A model generated the notes under the pieces. It made no database searches, was not told the DNA's origin, and worked only from the letters and a program-made list of their open reading frames with translations. From positions 62,001-126,000 of the forward strand of contig NZ_VJNV01000035.1 of assembly GCF_008633915.1 (NCBI RefSeq): a stretch of DNA of 64,000 bases, given 5' to 3'. Positions 16,620 to 24,785 of the stretch are shown here, piece after piece. Each line of letters opens with the position of its first letter. The first letter of the stretch is position 1. Origin of the DNA: Campylobacter sp. LR291e. GTDB taxonomy: Bacteria; Campylobacterota; Campylobacteria; Campylobacterales; Campylobacteraceae. A program made the translations under genes and the position numbers.

Positions 16620-18992
16620 ATGAGAATTTTATTATTATGCTTAATCAGCCTTTCTTGGCTATGCAGCTTTGAACTTATTTTAAATACTGGACGCGAAAAT
16701 AATCAAGCCTTTGCCGTGTTACATGCAAAAAATGACCAAGAATTTACTTGTAAATCTATCATTATTGATGCAAAAATGCATTTTGAGTGCGAAATTCCAG
16801 GCTCACTTGATAATGAATTAAAAGATAAAAGTTTTGATAACTTTGATTTAAAATTTATAAAAGAAGAACAAAAAATAAGATTAATTATTTACCCAAAAAT
16901 TCCAGCCCGACTTTTTGAATTATCTCAAAATATTTATTTAGATAAAGAACTTAGTCTTTCTACTACACATAAATCAAAAGGCTTTACTTTTTTATTTTCA
17001 AAGGATATTATAAAGGCAAAAGAAGTTGATGGCTTAAATTTTAGTATAGATTTTCCTCACCAAAGCATGCCTTATGTTGGTGCACTTGATTTAAACTCAG
17101 ATCCCGTAGTAATCCCACAAAGTGCTGATATAAACACCTTTTTACGCATTAAAGAAGAATATGATAAGGGAAATTATGCCCAAGTTGCAACTGATAGTGC
17201 TAATGCTATTATTCGTTATGTAAATAGTATTTTTATGAGTGAGTTTATACTTTATAAGCTTAGGGCACAAGATAAAATTTATAATAACAATATAGAAATG
17301 CGTGACCAACAAGTTTTAGAAAGCATGATAAATGATGCTAAAAACTGGACTAGGACCTATACAAGCGATAGGCATTTTCCTGAAATTTTGCATATCATGT
17401 TAAAAACTTATATGTCCTTAGCCCAAAGGGCTGATGTTGATTATACCATGTCTATTTTAGAAAATGAACAAAGCGATAGTTATTTTACCGAACTTTCAAG
17501 GCTTGAATTTGCTGATTATATTTATAATTTAGGTGAAAAACCAAAGGCCATGCAAATTTATGAAGATATTTATTATAATACTGCAAATTTACACCTTGCA
17601 GCAAAGGCTGCTATGTCTTTGGCTAGGGATTTACTAGCTAATAACAATACTCAAGGTGCACTTACTTATATAAACACTATTTTTAGAGCAAACCCTAATT
17701 ATTTTGGAGAAGATATAACAAGGTCCTTAGAACTTGCAAGAATTTTATATCAACAAAAGCTTTACGATGAAAGTGCTGTGATTTATGAAAGTGTCTTTAA
17801 AAAAATGCCTAGGATTGATGAAAATTACGAACATACCTTAAAAGACTTAGCCCTAGCCCTAAGCCACACTTCAAGAGGGGTTGATGCTAAAAAATATATT
17901 GATTTATATTTAAATGAATTTGTAGACGGGGCGTTTTTAGGTGAAATTCATAAGGCAAATGATGAAGTATTTTTAAGCCTTAAAGATAATAACGCAAGTT
18001 ATTTACACCAACGTTATCAAGCCCTAATAAAACAATATCAAACAGAAGATGAAAACATAGCTAAACAAGCACTTGATGAGGATATGAAGCTTTATTATGA
18101 CGAGGGTAATTTTAATGCTATTTTAGACTATAAAGACCAGATTGAACAAGCAGGGCTTAATGATTCTGCTAAGCTTTTAGAAGAAGCTGCTATAAATGCT
18201 TTAAATAATGACTTAAAAGATGATGAGTGTTTAAAAGCTGTGGCTGTTTTTGATGATTTTGCAAGTTATAATATAGGGCAAAAAATCAATGATAAAAAGA
18301 AAATGTTTGAATGCTTAGAAAGGACTTCTAAGATAAACGAGGCTTTAAAGTATGCTGATACAAATTTGAACGATGACCTTATTTATTATGGGCTTAAAAA
18401 GGCTTATATTTTGTATGATAATAAAGATTATAAATCTAGCATTAAAATAGGACAAGACATAGCAAGTTCAAGGCTTTTAAAGAGTGAAGAAGAAAATTTT
18501 AAGGCCTATTATATACAATTTGTTTCGCTTTTAAAGATGAATGAGTATAACGAGGCTATAAAAATTTTACGCATTTTAGAAAGCTATCCTATGAATTTTA
18601 ATATGGTTGAAGCCTATGATTCTTTGCTTAGCTTTGCAAAGGATAATAATATGCAAACTACTATTTTAACCTATGCCCCAAAGGCTATTGATTACCAAAA
18701 TTTAAGAGGCATAAATTTATTTAGTCCTACTTTAGAATTCTTATATCTTGAAGCCTTAAAAGAAAGTTCGCAAAACGAATTAGCTCTTGAGGTCTTAAAG
18801 GATTTATTAAAATTAAAATTATCACCAGAAGATAGGGCCAGGGCATTATATACTCAAAGTCTAGCTTATGAAGCCTTAGGCAATATAAACGGGCTTAATG
18901 AAAGCCTTAAACAATGTATGGAAGTAAATGCTACTTCAAATTGGCAAAGTTTGTGCATTGATAAAAATCAGCTTTTAAGTCAGCAAAATTAA
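16620..18992 (+). CDS. pflA: Paralysed flagella protein A, periplasmic motor-scaffold protein
   Basis: The 790 residues begin with a signal peptide (residues 1-17, MRILLLCLISLSWLCSF), an N-terminal beta-rich region to about 150, then TPR-like helical repeats to the end. Position after nuoN matches C. jejuni pflA (Cj1565c), a component of the periplasmic disk structures of the Campylobacter flagellar motor that is needed for flagellar rotation. Two bacterial N-glycosylation sequons are visible: D-N-N-A-S centred on Asn458 and E-V-N-A-T centred on Asn770. The start is set by the signal peptide. A TATAAT box lies just upstream without a Shine-Dalgarno sequence. Confidence 0.92.
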   Translation: MRILLLCLISLSWLCSFELILNTGRENNQAFAVLHAKNDQEFTCKSIIIDAKMHFECEIPGSLDNELKDKSFDNFDLKFIKEEQKIRLIIYPKIPARLFELSQNIYLDKELSLSTTHKSKGFTFLFSKDIIKAKEVDGLNFSIDFPHQSMPYVGALDLNSDPVVIPQSADINTFLRIKEEYDKGNYAQVATDSANAIIRYVNSIFMSEFILYKLRAQDKIYNNNIEMRDQQVLESMINDAKNWTRTYTSDRHFPEILHIMLKTYMSLAQRADVDYTMSILENEQSDSYFTELSRLEFADYIYNLGEKPKAMQIYEDIYYNTANLHLAAKAAMSLARDLLANNNTQGALTYINTIFRANPNYFGEDITRSLELARILYQQKLYDESAVIYESVFKKMPRIDENYEHTLKDLALALSHTSRGVDAKKYIDLYLNEFVDGAFLGEIHKANDEVFLSLKDNNASYLHQRYQALIKQYQTEDENIAKQALDEDMKLYYDEGNFNAILDYKDQIEQAGLNDSAKLLEEAAINALNNDLKDDECLKAVAVFDDFASYNIGQKINDKKKMFECLERTSKINEALKYADTNLNDDLIYYGLKKAYILYDNKDYKSSIKIGQDIASSRLLKSEEENFKAYYIQFVSLLKMNEYNEAIKILRILESYPMNFNMVEAYDSLLSFAKDNNMQTTILTYAPKAIDYQNLRGINLFSPTLEFLYLEALKESSQNELALEVLKDLLKLKLSPEDRARALYTQSLAYEALGNINGLNESLKQCMEVNATSNWQSLCIDKNQLLSQQN

Positions 18993-19702
18993 GCTTTTAA
19001 TTTTAATATTCTTTGATAAAAAAGATGAGTTAGAAAGATTACAAAAAATACTTGAAAGATAAGCCCACATACTGGTATGCAAGCAATTATATAAAAAATT
19101 AAGGTAGCAAATTTAAACTCAATAGGACTAGTTTTAGCATAGAAATTTTCAAAATTATCTTTATCTAAAACACAACTTGCAACATCAAGCATTAAAAGCT
19201 TATGAAAAAGATAGTAAAACACCACATTATAAATAAATAAATTCACAAAGGGAAAAAATAGCAAAAAACTAGCCACACCAAATAAAAAGATAAATTTAAC
19301 AAAAATCCAAATAATTTTAAGGATAATTTTGAAAAAATTTACAGAATTTATTTGCTTATAATGATAGTGTTTTTTATTAATACTAGCAACTATAAAGGGC
19401 GTTAAAAAAGATACTATAAACATAGAAAAAAATACAGATACAATAATTACTACAAAAGATGATAGTAAAAAGCTAAATATCACTATTAAAACATGTACAA
19501 AGGCAAGGCTATAAAGCCAAGCAAAAAAACTACCTTCTTCTAAACCACTAAAAAATTCATCAAAATAATCAAACAAACTTGAAAAGCCAAAATAACAAAG
19601 CAAGATAAATAAAACAAAGCTAAAAAATAAGGGTAAAAGCGAGAATTTTAAAAATTGTTTGCTTAAAGAATCGCTTATTGAAAGTTTTAAAATTTCACTC
19701 AT
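18989..19702 (-). CDS. EI24/CysZ-like integral membrane protein
   Basis: A 237-residue inner-membrane protein with about five to six hydrophobic segments, including a Phe-rich pair at residues 15-50 and paired helices at 55-110. The SLSKQFLKFSLLPLFF start and the LFPFVNLFIYNVVFYYLFHKL stretch resemble the EI24 domain family. No substrate is known for this branch. The ATG overlaps the dut stop (ATGA), so the two are co-transcribed. The 3' end overlaps convergent pflA by 4 nt. Confidence 0.78.
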   Translation of the reverse strand: MSEILKLSISDSLSKQFLKFSLLPLFFSFVLFILLCYFGFSSLFDYFDEFFSGLEEGSFFAWLYSLAFVHVLIVIFSFLLSSFVVIIVSVFFSMFIVSFLTPFIVASINKKHYHYKQINSVNFFKIILKIIWIFVKFIFLFGVASFLLFFPFVNLFIYNVVFYYLFHKLLMLDVASCVLDKDNFENFYAKTSPIEFKFATLIFYIIACIPVCGLIFQVFFVIFLTHLFYQRILKLKA

Positions 19703-20379
19703 AATTTTTTATAAATTTCTTCTAGCTGTTTATAAATTTCATCGTATTCTAATTCTTGATTTAAAATTTCACTTAAAACCTCGTTATCTTCTTTACCATT
19801 CCAGTTTTTAATATATTTATTTTCTTTGTAGCCATGGTTTTGACGAAAGGCATTTAAGACATTTTTGCCTATATAAATTTTATATAGACTATACAAATTT
19901 AAACCACATTTTATAGCTAGGGTAAAGTATGCTGATAAAAGTTCTTCTAAATCAAAACCAAAGCCACTACACTTATGAATGATTAGTTCTATATCATTTA
20001 AAATCGCATAAACATTGCTTTCATTAGGATTATTTTCTTCCTTGCAAAAATCCATAAAAGGACGCAGGGTTGAAATTTGCATGGCTAAAAAATCAAAATT
20101 TTTATCCTTACTTTCTTCTAAAATCAAACTCATTATAAAATGCCAAATATCCACTATCTCAATACGTACATTTTCCCAATTAACAGGGGCGTTTATATTT
20201 TTCCAATGCTTCCACGCAAAAGAGTCGATTAACTCGGCACATTCCATATAAACGCACCTTCTAAAACTAATAAGCTTACCTTCTTTTGTATAGCCATTTT
20301 CCCAACCTATCCCATTTGTTTCATCGTTTAATTTTTGTTGAAGTTTTAACATGCTTACTAGAATTTGCGTATTTTGCAC
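19699..20379 (-). CDS. dut: Dimeric (all-alpha) dUTPase
   Basis: Hydrolyses dUTP to dUMP and pyrophosphate, keeping uracil out of DNA and supplying dTMP synthesis. The 226-residue all-helical protein belongs to the dimeric dUTPase/MazG-like superfamily, not the trimeric beta-fold type. Metal-binding motifs are ECAELIDSFAWKHWK (EExxE-like) and EIVDIWHFI (ExxD). The GTG start at 20379 is preceded by AAAGGAT with 5-nt spacing. Confidence 0.92.
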   Translation of the reverse strand: MQNTQILVSMLKLQQKLNDETNGIGWENGYTKEGKLISFRRCVYMECAELIDSFAWKHWKNINAPVNWENVRIEIVDIWHFIMSLILEESKDKNFDFLAMQISTLRPFMDFCKEENNPNESNVYAILNDIELIIHKCSGFGFDLEELLSAYFTLAIKCGLNLYSLYKIYIGKNVLNAFRQNHGYKENKYIKNWNGKEDNEVLSEILNQELEYDEIYKQLEEIYKKL

Positions 20380-20427
20380 TTTTTATCCTTTTTAACTTTT
20401 AAAAGACTTATTATAACTAATTTTTTG

Positions 20428-20433
20428 TATAAT
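20428..20433 (+). promoter_or_regulatory. Predicted -10 box of surE-tcdA
   Basis: TATAAT preceded by TTTTTTG, 17 nt upstream of the surE ATG, with AAGGA (20441-20445) as the ribosome binding site. Confidence 0.65.
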
Positions 20434-20450
20434 TTTAATAAAGGAATAAT

Positions 20451-21245
20451 ATGAAAATCAAAGAAATACTTATTACAAACGATGATGGCTATGAAAGCAT
20501 AGGTCTTAAAAAGCTTGTTAAAATGCTTAAAAAGGAATTTAAGGCAAAAACCACCATTGTCGCCCCTGCTAGTGAAAAATCAGCTTGTTCTCATTCTATA
20601 ACCCTTACAAAACCTTTAAAATTTATCAAGGTTGCAAAACGTTTTTATAAGCTTGATGATGGAACCCCTGCTGATTGTATTTATCTAGCCTTACATGCCT
20701 TATATAAAACGCGTTTGCCCGATTTAATCATAAGTGGTATTAATAAGGGGGCAAATATAGGAGAGGATATTACTTATTCTGGTACTTGTGCTGGTGCTAT
20801 GGAGGGCGTTTTGCAAGGAATTCCAAGCATAGCCTTATCGCAATTTTATAAAAAAAATGAAAATATAGAAAAACTAAATTTTGACAATGCCTTAAAGATT
20901 ACAAAATATTTAATAAAAAAGATTGAAAAAAGTGGTTTTCCATTAGGTGAGAAGGAATTTTTAAATGTAAATTTCCCCTCACCAAAGACAGAATTTAAGG
21001 GCATGAAAGTATGCAAGGTAGCAAAAAGGGTTTATAATTATAAGGCAAGTTCTAATATTAATCCTAGAGGGGTTGAGTATTTTTGGCTTTGTGTTGCTGA
21101 TTTTGATTTTGAACCGGATAAGAATTGTGATTTAGCACTTTTAAAAAAGGGTTATGCTACTATAACACCTATTATGCTTGATTTAACAGCTTATCAAAGA
21201 CTAAAAGAAGTTAGTTTATGGTTAAAAGGAGATAAAAATGTATGA
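20451..21245 (+). CDS. surE: 5'/3'-nucleotidase SurE
   Basis: A metal-dependent nucleoside-monophosphate phosphatase implicated in stationary-phase survival. The 264 residues contain the SurE signature: TNDDGYES near the N-terminus with the metal-binding Asp pair, SACSHSIT, the DGTPADC loop, and SGINKGANIGEDITYSGTC. AAGGA precedes the ATG. The 3' end overlaps the next gene by 8 nt. Confidence 0.96.
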   Translation: MKIKEILITNDDGYESIGLKKLVKMLKKEFKAKTTIVAPASEKSACSHSITLTKPLKFIKVAKRFYKLDDGTPADCIYLALHALYKTRLPDLIISGINKGANIGEDITYSGTCAGAMEGVLQGIPSIALSQFYKKNENIEKLNFDNALKITKYLIKKIEKSGFPLGEKEFLNVNFPSPKTEFKGMKVCKVAKRVYNYKASSNINPRGVEYFWLCVADFDFEPDKNCDLALLKKGYATITPIMLDLTAYQRLKEVSLWLKGDKNV

Positions 21246-21891
21246 TAGATATACGCGTATAAAATGGCTTATAGGTGAGAGTAATTTTGAAAAATTAAAT
21301 AATATAAGGGTGCTAGTTTGTGGACTTGGTGGCGTTGGTGGCATGTGCGTTGATTCTTTGTTTAGAAGCGGGGTAAATAATATTTTTGTAATTGATAGTG
21401 ATAGCTTTGAAATAACCAATCAAAATCGCCAAATTCATAGCGAATATTTAGGAGAAACCAAAGTAGACGTTTTTATTAAAAAATATAATATAAAGGGCTT
21501 AAATGCTAAGATTAATACTGAATTTTTAGCAAATTTTAATCTAAATGATTTTGACTTAATCATAGATGCCATTGATGATATACCTGCTAAGATTGCTTTA
21601 GTAAATAGCGTTGATTTTTCAAAGCAAATTTTTATTTCTTCAACTGGAGGGGCTAGAAAGATTGACCCAACTCGCGTAAAAATAGCTAGTATCTTTAAAA
21701 CTCATGGCGATGCCTTAGCTAAAAAATTTCGTTATGAACTTAGAAAAAGTGGCTTTATAGGCGATTTTGACGTAGTTTTTTCAGATGAAGAACCACTTTG
21801 CAAGGATTTAGGTTCTTTCATGGGAGTAACTGCAACCTTTGGTTTAACACTTTCTAGCTTAGGACTTAAAAAAATTCTATTAAAATTTTAA
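21238..21891 (+). CDS. ThiF/MoeB-family E1-like enzyme, probably TcdA
   Basis: ATP-dependent adenylating enzyme with the nucleotide-binding motif GLGGVGG (residues 30-36), the following acidic residue in VIDSDSFEITNQNRQ, and DAIDDIPAK. The NRQIHS motif and lack of MoeB-type CxxC zinc ligands favour the TcdA/CsdL branch, which converts tRNA t6A37 to the cyclic form. It is shorter (217 residues) than E. coli TcdA. Overlap with surE and an AAAGGAGAT ribosome binding site inside surE indicate an operon. MoeB/ThiF activity on another carrier cannot be excluded. Confidence 0.83.
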   Translation: MYDRYTRIKWLIGESNFEKLNNIRVLVCGLGGVGGMCVDSLFRSGVNNIFVIDSDSFEITNQNRQIHSEYLGETKVDVFIKKYNIKGLNAKINTEFLANFNLNDFDLIIDAIDDIPAKIALVNSVDFSKQIFISSTGGARKIDPTRVKIASIFKTHGDALAKKFRYELRKSGFIGDFDVVFSDEEPLCKDLGSFMGVTATFGLTLSSLGLKKILLKF

Positions 21892-21896
21892 ATTCA

Positions 21897-23186
21897 CTAA
21901 AAAACATAAATAACCGTTACAATGGTTAAAATTCCCATTATGAAAACAAAGCCATCAAGGGCTTTGTTTTGGAATTTTTTAAGTTTTGAAACAGAATATA
22001 TAGCAATTATAGGCATTAAAAATAAAATCGCTGCAATGATTGGACCACCTAAATTTTCTATAAAGCCTAAAACACTAGGATTATAATAGCCAACCAAAAG
22101 CATAATCACATACATTAAGCTAGTACAACTTATAGAAATAAATTTTAAATTTGGATTTTTACCACTAAGTTTTACGCATTTTCTAACAATTCCATAAGCC
22201 CCTTCTCTAGCCCCAAAATAATGACCAAAAAAAGAACTTGAAATAGCTAAAAAGGCTACTAAGGGACCTCCATAGGAAATAAAGGCATTATCGAGCTTAT
22301 TTGCAAAATATGATAAAACAGGGATATTTTGGACCCTTGCCATTTGAAGTTCTTGTGGACTTAATGATAAAACAGATGAAAATACAAAAAACATTACAAA
22401 AACTAAAAGCATAGCAGAGGTATTAAAAAGAATTTGACTTGATTTTTTATCATAATCATCGTATTTTCTTTTAACGCTTAAAGAAAAGGTTGAAATAGCA
22501 GGAGAGTGATTAAAGGCAAAAACAAGCACGGGCAGAGTTAGCCATACTACTATAATAAAATCTTTAAAATTTGGCACATTTACTAGACTTGATAAATTCC
22601 ATTGTGGTATTAAATACAAAGAAAAAACAAATAAAACAAAGCATAAAGGATAAACAAGCCATTCACAAACCTTTGTGATAAATTCTTCGCTAAAAAGCAT
22701 GATAAGCATAAAAATACTTACCAAAATAAATACTAGCAAAGCCCTATAAAAAGGAAGCAGTACCATTCCTTTATCGGTGCTAATATAAGCTTGATTTATG
22801 AAATTTGCAAAATTTGTATCTAAGAGTGGTAGTAATTGATGATAAATAAAGCTTTCAAAGGTATTTGTAATACCCACACAATATGCCAAACATATAGGAA
22901 AAATAGCAAAAAAATACAAGATAGAAATAAAAATACTAGTCTTAAAACCAAAATACTCCTCGGCTGCGTGAGTTATATCTTTTTCGCTCCCATTTGCTTG
23001 TGCTACAAAGCGAGATAATGCCCTATGGCTTAAAAATACAAGAGGAAAGATAAGAAAACACATTACAACAACTGGCCAAAAACCTCCCCCACCAGCTCTA
23101 ATAGGTAAATATAAAATTCCAGCCCCAACAGCAGTACCAAACAAAGAAAGCACCCAACGAGTATCAAAAGAAGTCCATTTATTCAT
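21897..23186 (-). CDS. sdaC: Serine/HAAAP-family amino-acid:proton symporter
   Basis: Inner-membrane amino-acid importer of the HAAAP family (429 residues, 11 helices). FGTAVGAGILYLPIRAG, SHRALSRF, VFAFNHSPAIS, RVQNIPVLSY and SSSFFGHYFGAREG match SdaC/DlsT. Serine is a major carbon source for Campylobacter, so serine is the likely substrate. Start: the open frame extends 11 codons upstream, but the ATG at 23186 is preceded by AAGG with 8-nt spacing and matches the family N-terminus, so it is preferred. sdaA is not adjacent. Confidence 0.88.
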   Translation of the reverse strand: MNKWTSFDTRWVLSLFGTAVGAGILYLPIRAGGGGFWPVVVMCFLIFPLVFLSHRALSRFVAQANGSEKDITHAAEEYFGFKTSIFISILYFFAIFPICLAYCVGITNTFESFIYHQLLPLLDTNFANFINQAYISTDKGMVLLPFYRALLVFILVSIFMLIMLFSEEFITKVCEWLVYPLCFVLFVFSLYLIPQWNLSSLVNVPNFKDFIIVVWLTLPVLVFAFNHSPAISTFSLSVKRKYDDYDKKSSQILFNTSAMLLVFVMFFVFSSVLSLSPQELQMARVQNIPVLSYFANKLDNAFISYGGPLVAFLAISSSFFGHYFGAREGAYGIVRKCVKLSGKNPNLKFISISCTSLMYVIMLLVGYYNPSVLGFIENLGGPIIAAILFLMPIIAIYSVSKLKKFQNKALDGFVFIMGILTIVTVIYVF

Positions 23187-23242
23187 TAATAAAACCTTGT
23201 TTTTAAATAATAGAAGCAAAAATTGTAACGATTTAAAATTAA

Positions 23243-23272
23243 TTTATAAGCTACAAAATTGTAGCTTATAAA
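23243..23272 (-). terminator. Hairpin between the Mop gene and sdaC
   Basis: TTTATAAGCTAC (23243-23254) and GTAGCTTATAAA (23261-23272) make a perfect 12-bp stem with a 6-nt loop, abutting the stop codon of the Mop gene. The following U-run on the minus strand is short, so termination may be partial. It separates two genes on the same strand. Confidence 0.6.
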
Positions 23273-23692
23273 TTATTTATCAACGCCTACTATGACATTG
23301 TTTGCTTTAATTAGGCAACTTACCTTATCGCCTTGTTTTAAAGCAAGATCTTGCAAAGATTGCATGGTAATAATAGCTACTATTGTATAGTCCCCACATT
23401 TCACATCAATTTCAGCATTTACAGCACCTTCGCGAACTTCGCTAATGATACCTGTTAGCTCATTTGCCGCACTTGTTTTAATGTTAAATTCTTCCTTAGC
23501 AAGAATTACGCTACTTGCCTTAAAGATAAAATAAATAGCCTTATCCTTTGAAAGTTTTAATCTCTTAGCACTCTCACTTGTAATAATAGCCCTAAGCTTG
23601 TTTTCACCAAGACTTGCACTAACTTGCGTTAAAACAGAATCAGATTTTAGCTTTTTAACATTTACCTTTAAAATATTCCTAGAACTTAGCAT
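23273..23692 (-). CDS. Molybdopterin/molybdate-binding Mop protein (two TOBE domains)
   Basis: A cytoplasmic di-Mop protein of 139 residues. The first TOBE/Mop unit is at about 1-67 (SSRNILKVNVKKL onward). The second is at about 72-138 (SAANELTGIISEVREGAVNA onward), each ending in a SVILA or NVIVG strand. Such proteins store or buffer molybdate or tungstate oxyanions. Campylobacter uses both metals in formate dehydrogenase and other oxidoreductases. No DNA-binding domain is present, so it is not ModE. AAGGAGG lies 5 nt before the ATG, an unusually strong ribosome binding site suggesting high expression. Confidence 0.88.
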   Translation of the reverse strand: MLSSRNILKVNVKKLKSDSVLTQVSASLGENKLRAIITSESAKRLKLSKDKAIYFIFKASSVILAKEEFNIKTSAANELTGIISEVREGAVNAEIDVKCGDYTIVAIITMQSLQDLALKQGDKVSCLIKANNVIVGVDK

Positions 23693-23769
23693 ATTCCCTC
23701 CTTCTTTATTTATAAAATAAACTATGATTCATTTTAAAGAAAAATGACTTAATTTTAACTAAATTTTAG

Positions 23770-23775
23770 TATAAT
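23770..23775 (+). promoter_or_regulatory. Predicted -10 box of the CDF-like transporter gene
   Basis: TATAAT after TTTTAG. A start about 7 nt downstream gives a short leader containing AAAGGA (23793-23798). This supports translation starting near 23805 rather than at the first ATG (23910). Confidence 0.6.
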
Positions 23776-23804
23776 ACCTTAATTTTGATTTTAAAGGATA
23801 CATT

Positions 23805-24773
23805 CTGTTTAGCCGAAATTATGGTAAAAAAATTCGTAAAAAAATTTTAAGCCTACAACAAGATAAGAGTGCAAAATCCTTAAAAGAACAATTCGTACTT
23901 AAAATTTCTATGTATTTTGCCTTAATTTTAGCTATATTTGGCGTTTTATTTGGAGTTTTTGCAAATAGTTCAGCCATTATTTTTGATGGCTTTGTCTGCC
24001 TTGTAAGCGTAGCTTTGGGCTTTTTAAGTGTGTTAACCTCTCGTTTTATTTATAAAGAGGACGATGACGTGTTTCAATATGGCTATGTTCGCTTTGAACC
24101 CCTTGTTAATCTTTTTAAAAGCCTTGTTTTATTGATAGTTTGCATATATGCCTTTATAAGTGGAATTTCAAGCATTATACAAGGAGGCTATACCTTAGAC
24201 CTTGGAAAAAGCGTTATTTATACAATTTGTGCCTTTATGGTATGTTTTATAATTTATATTTATATACGTTTTTATTCTAAAATTTTAGACTCAGAATTAA
24301 TAGGCGTAGATAAGGCAGAATGGCTTATAGATTGTGTTTTATATATGGGTGGAATTTTAGCCTTTGGAGCTGTTTATATAATGGATCCCTTGCAAGAATT
24401 AGCACTTAGTAAATTTATAGACCCTGCTCTTTTAGTTATACTTTCTTTGATATTATCCTTTACTCCTATGCGAATTTGTATCTCAAATTTAAAGGATTTA
24501 ATGATGATAGCCCCACCCTTGCTTGATGAGAAGATTACACAGGTAATGGAGGCTTTAAGCAATGAGTATGAATTTGAAGATTATGATACGCATGTAGCAA
24601 AAAGTGGGCGATTTTTTATGATAGAAGTAAATATTTTAAGTTCAAACGCAAGTAAGAAAATTTCAGGTGGCGAACTTGATAAAATAAGGGATAAAATTTT
24701 ATCCCAGCTTGAAATTCCAAGTTATAGAATTTGGCTTTTAGTAAGTTTAACAGCTGATAAAAAATGGCTTTAA
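23805..24773 (+). CDS. Cation diffusion facilitator-like membrane transporter
   Basis: Six-helix CDF-family metal exporter fold with a cytoplasmic C-terminal domain (about residues 235-322, YDTHVAKSGRFFMIEVNIL). Start: the first ATG in frame is 23910, but it has no ribosome binding site. AAAGGA at 23793-23798 sits six bases before an in-frame CTG at 23805. The resulting 35-residue basic N-terminus (FSRNYGKKIRKKILSLQQDK) is open and plausible. I therefore call 322 residues; the conventional start gives 287. Helix 2 has IIFDGFVC and helix 5 has AEWLID (ExxxD) instead of the usual HxxxD zinc site, so the substrate may not be zinc. Confidence 0.78.
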   Translation: MFSRNYGKKIRKKILSLQQDKSAKSLKEQFVLKISMYFALILAIFGVLFGVFANSSAIIFDGFVCLVSVALGFLSVLTSRFIYKEDDDVFQYGYVRFEPLVNLFKSLVLLIVCIYAFISGISSIIQGGYTLDLGKSVIYTICAFMVCFIIYIYIRFYSKILDSELIGVDKAEWLIDCVLYMGGILAFGAVYIMDPLQELALSKFIDPALLVILSLILSFTPMRICISNLKDLMMIAPPLLDEKITQVMEALSNEYEFEDYDTHVAKSGRFFMIEVNILSSNASKKISGGELDKIRDKILSQLEIPSYRIWLLVSLTADKKWL

Positions 24774-24785
24774 GAAAGAAGTAAG

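Noticed and set aside
23187-23219. Eleven-codon N-terminal extension of SdaC
   Set aside because: No ribosome binding site before the upstream start, whereas the ATG at 23186 has AAGG and fits the family N-terminus.
23243-23272. Possible molybdenum-cofactor riboswitch near the Mop gene
   Set aside because: The structure is a simple 12-bp stem after the stop codon, not upstream of a coding region, so terminator is the better call.
23821-23850. ATG at 23821 as start of the CDF-like gene
   Set aside because: It is out of frame and meets TAA after nine codons; it would need an extra A in the following A-run. Kept only as the alternative in the start-codon finding.
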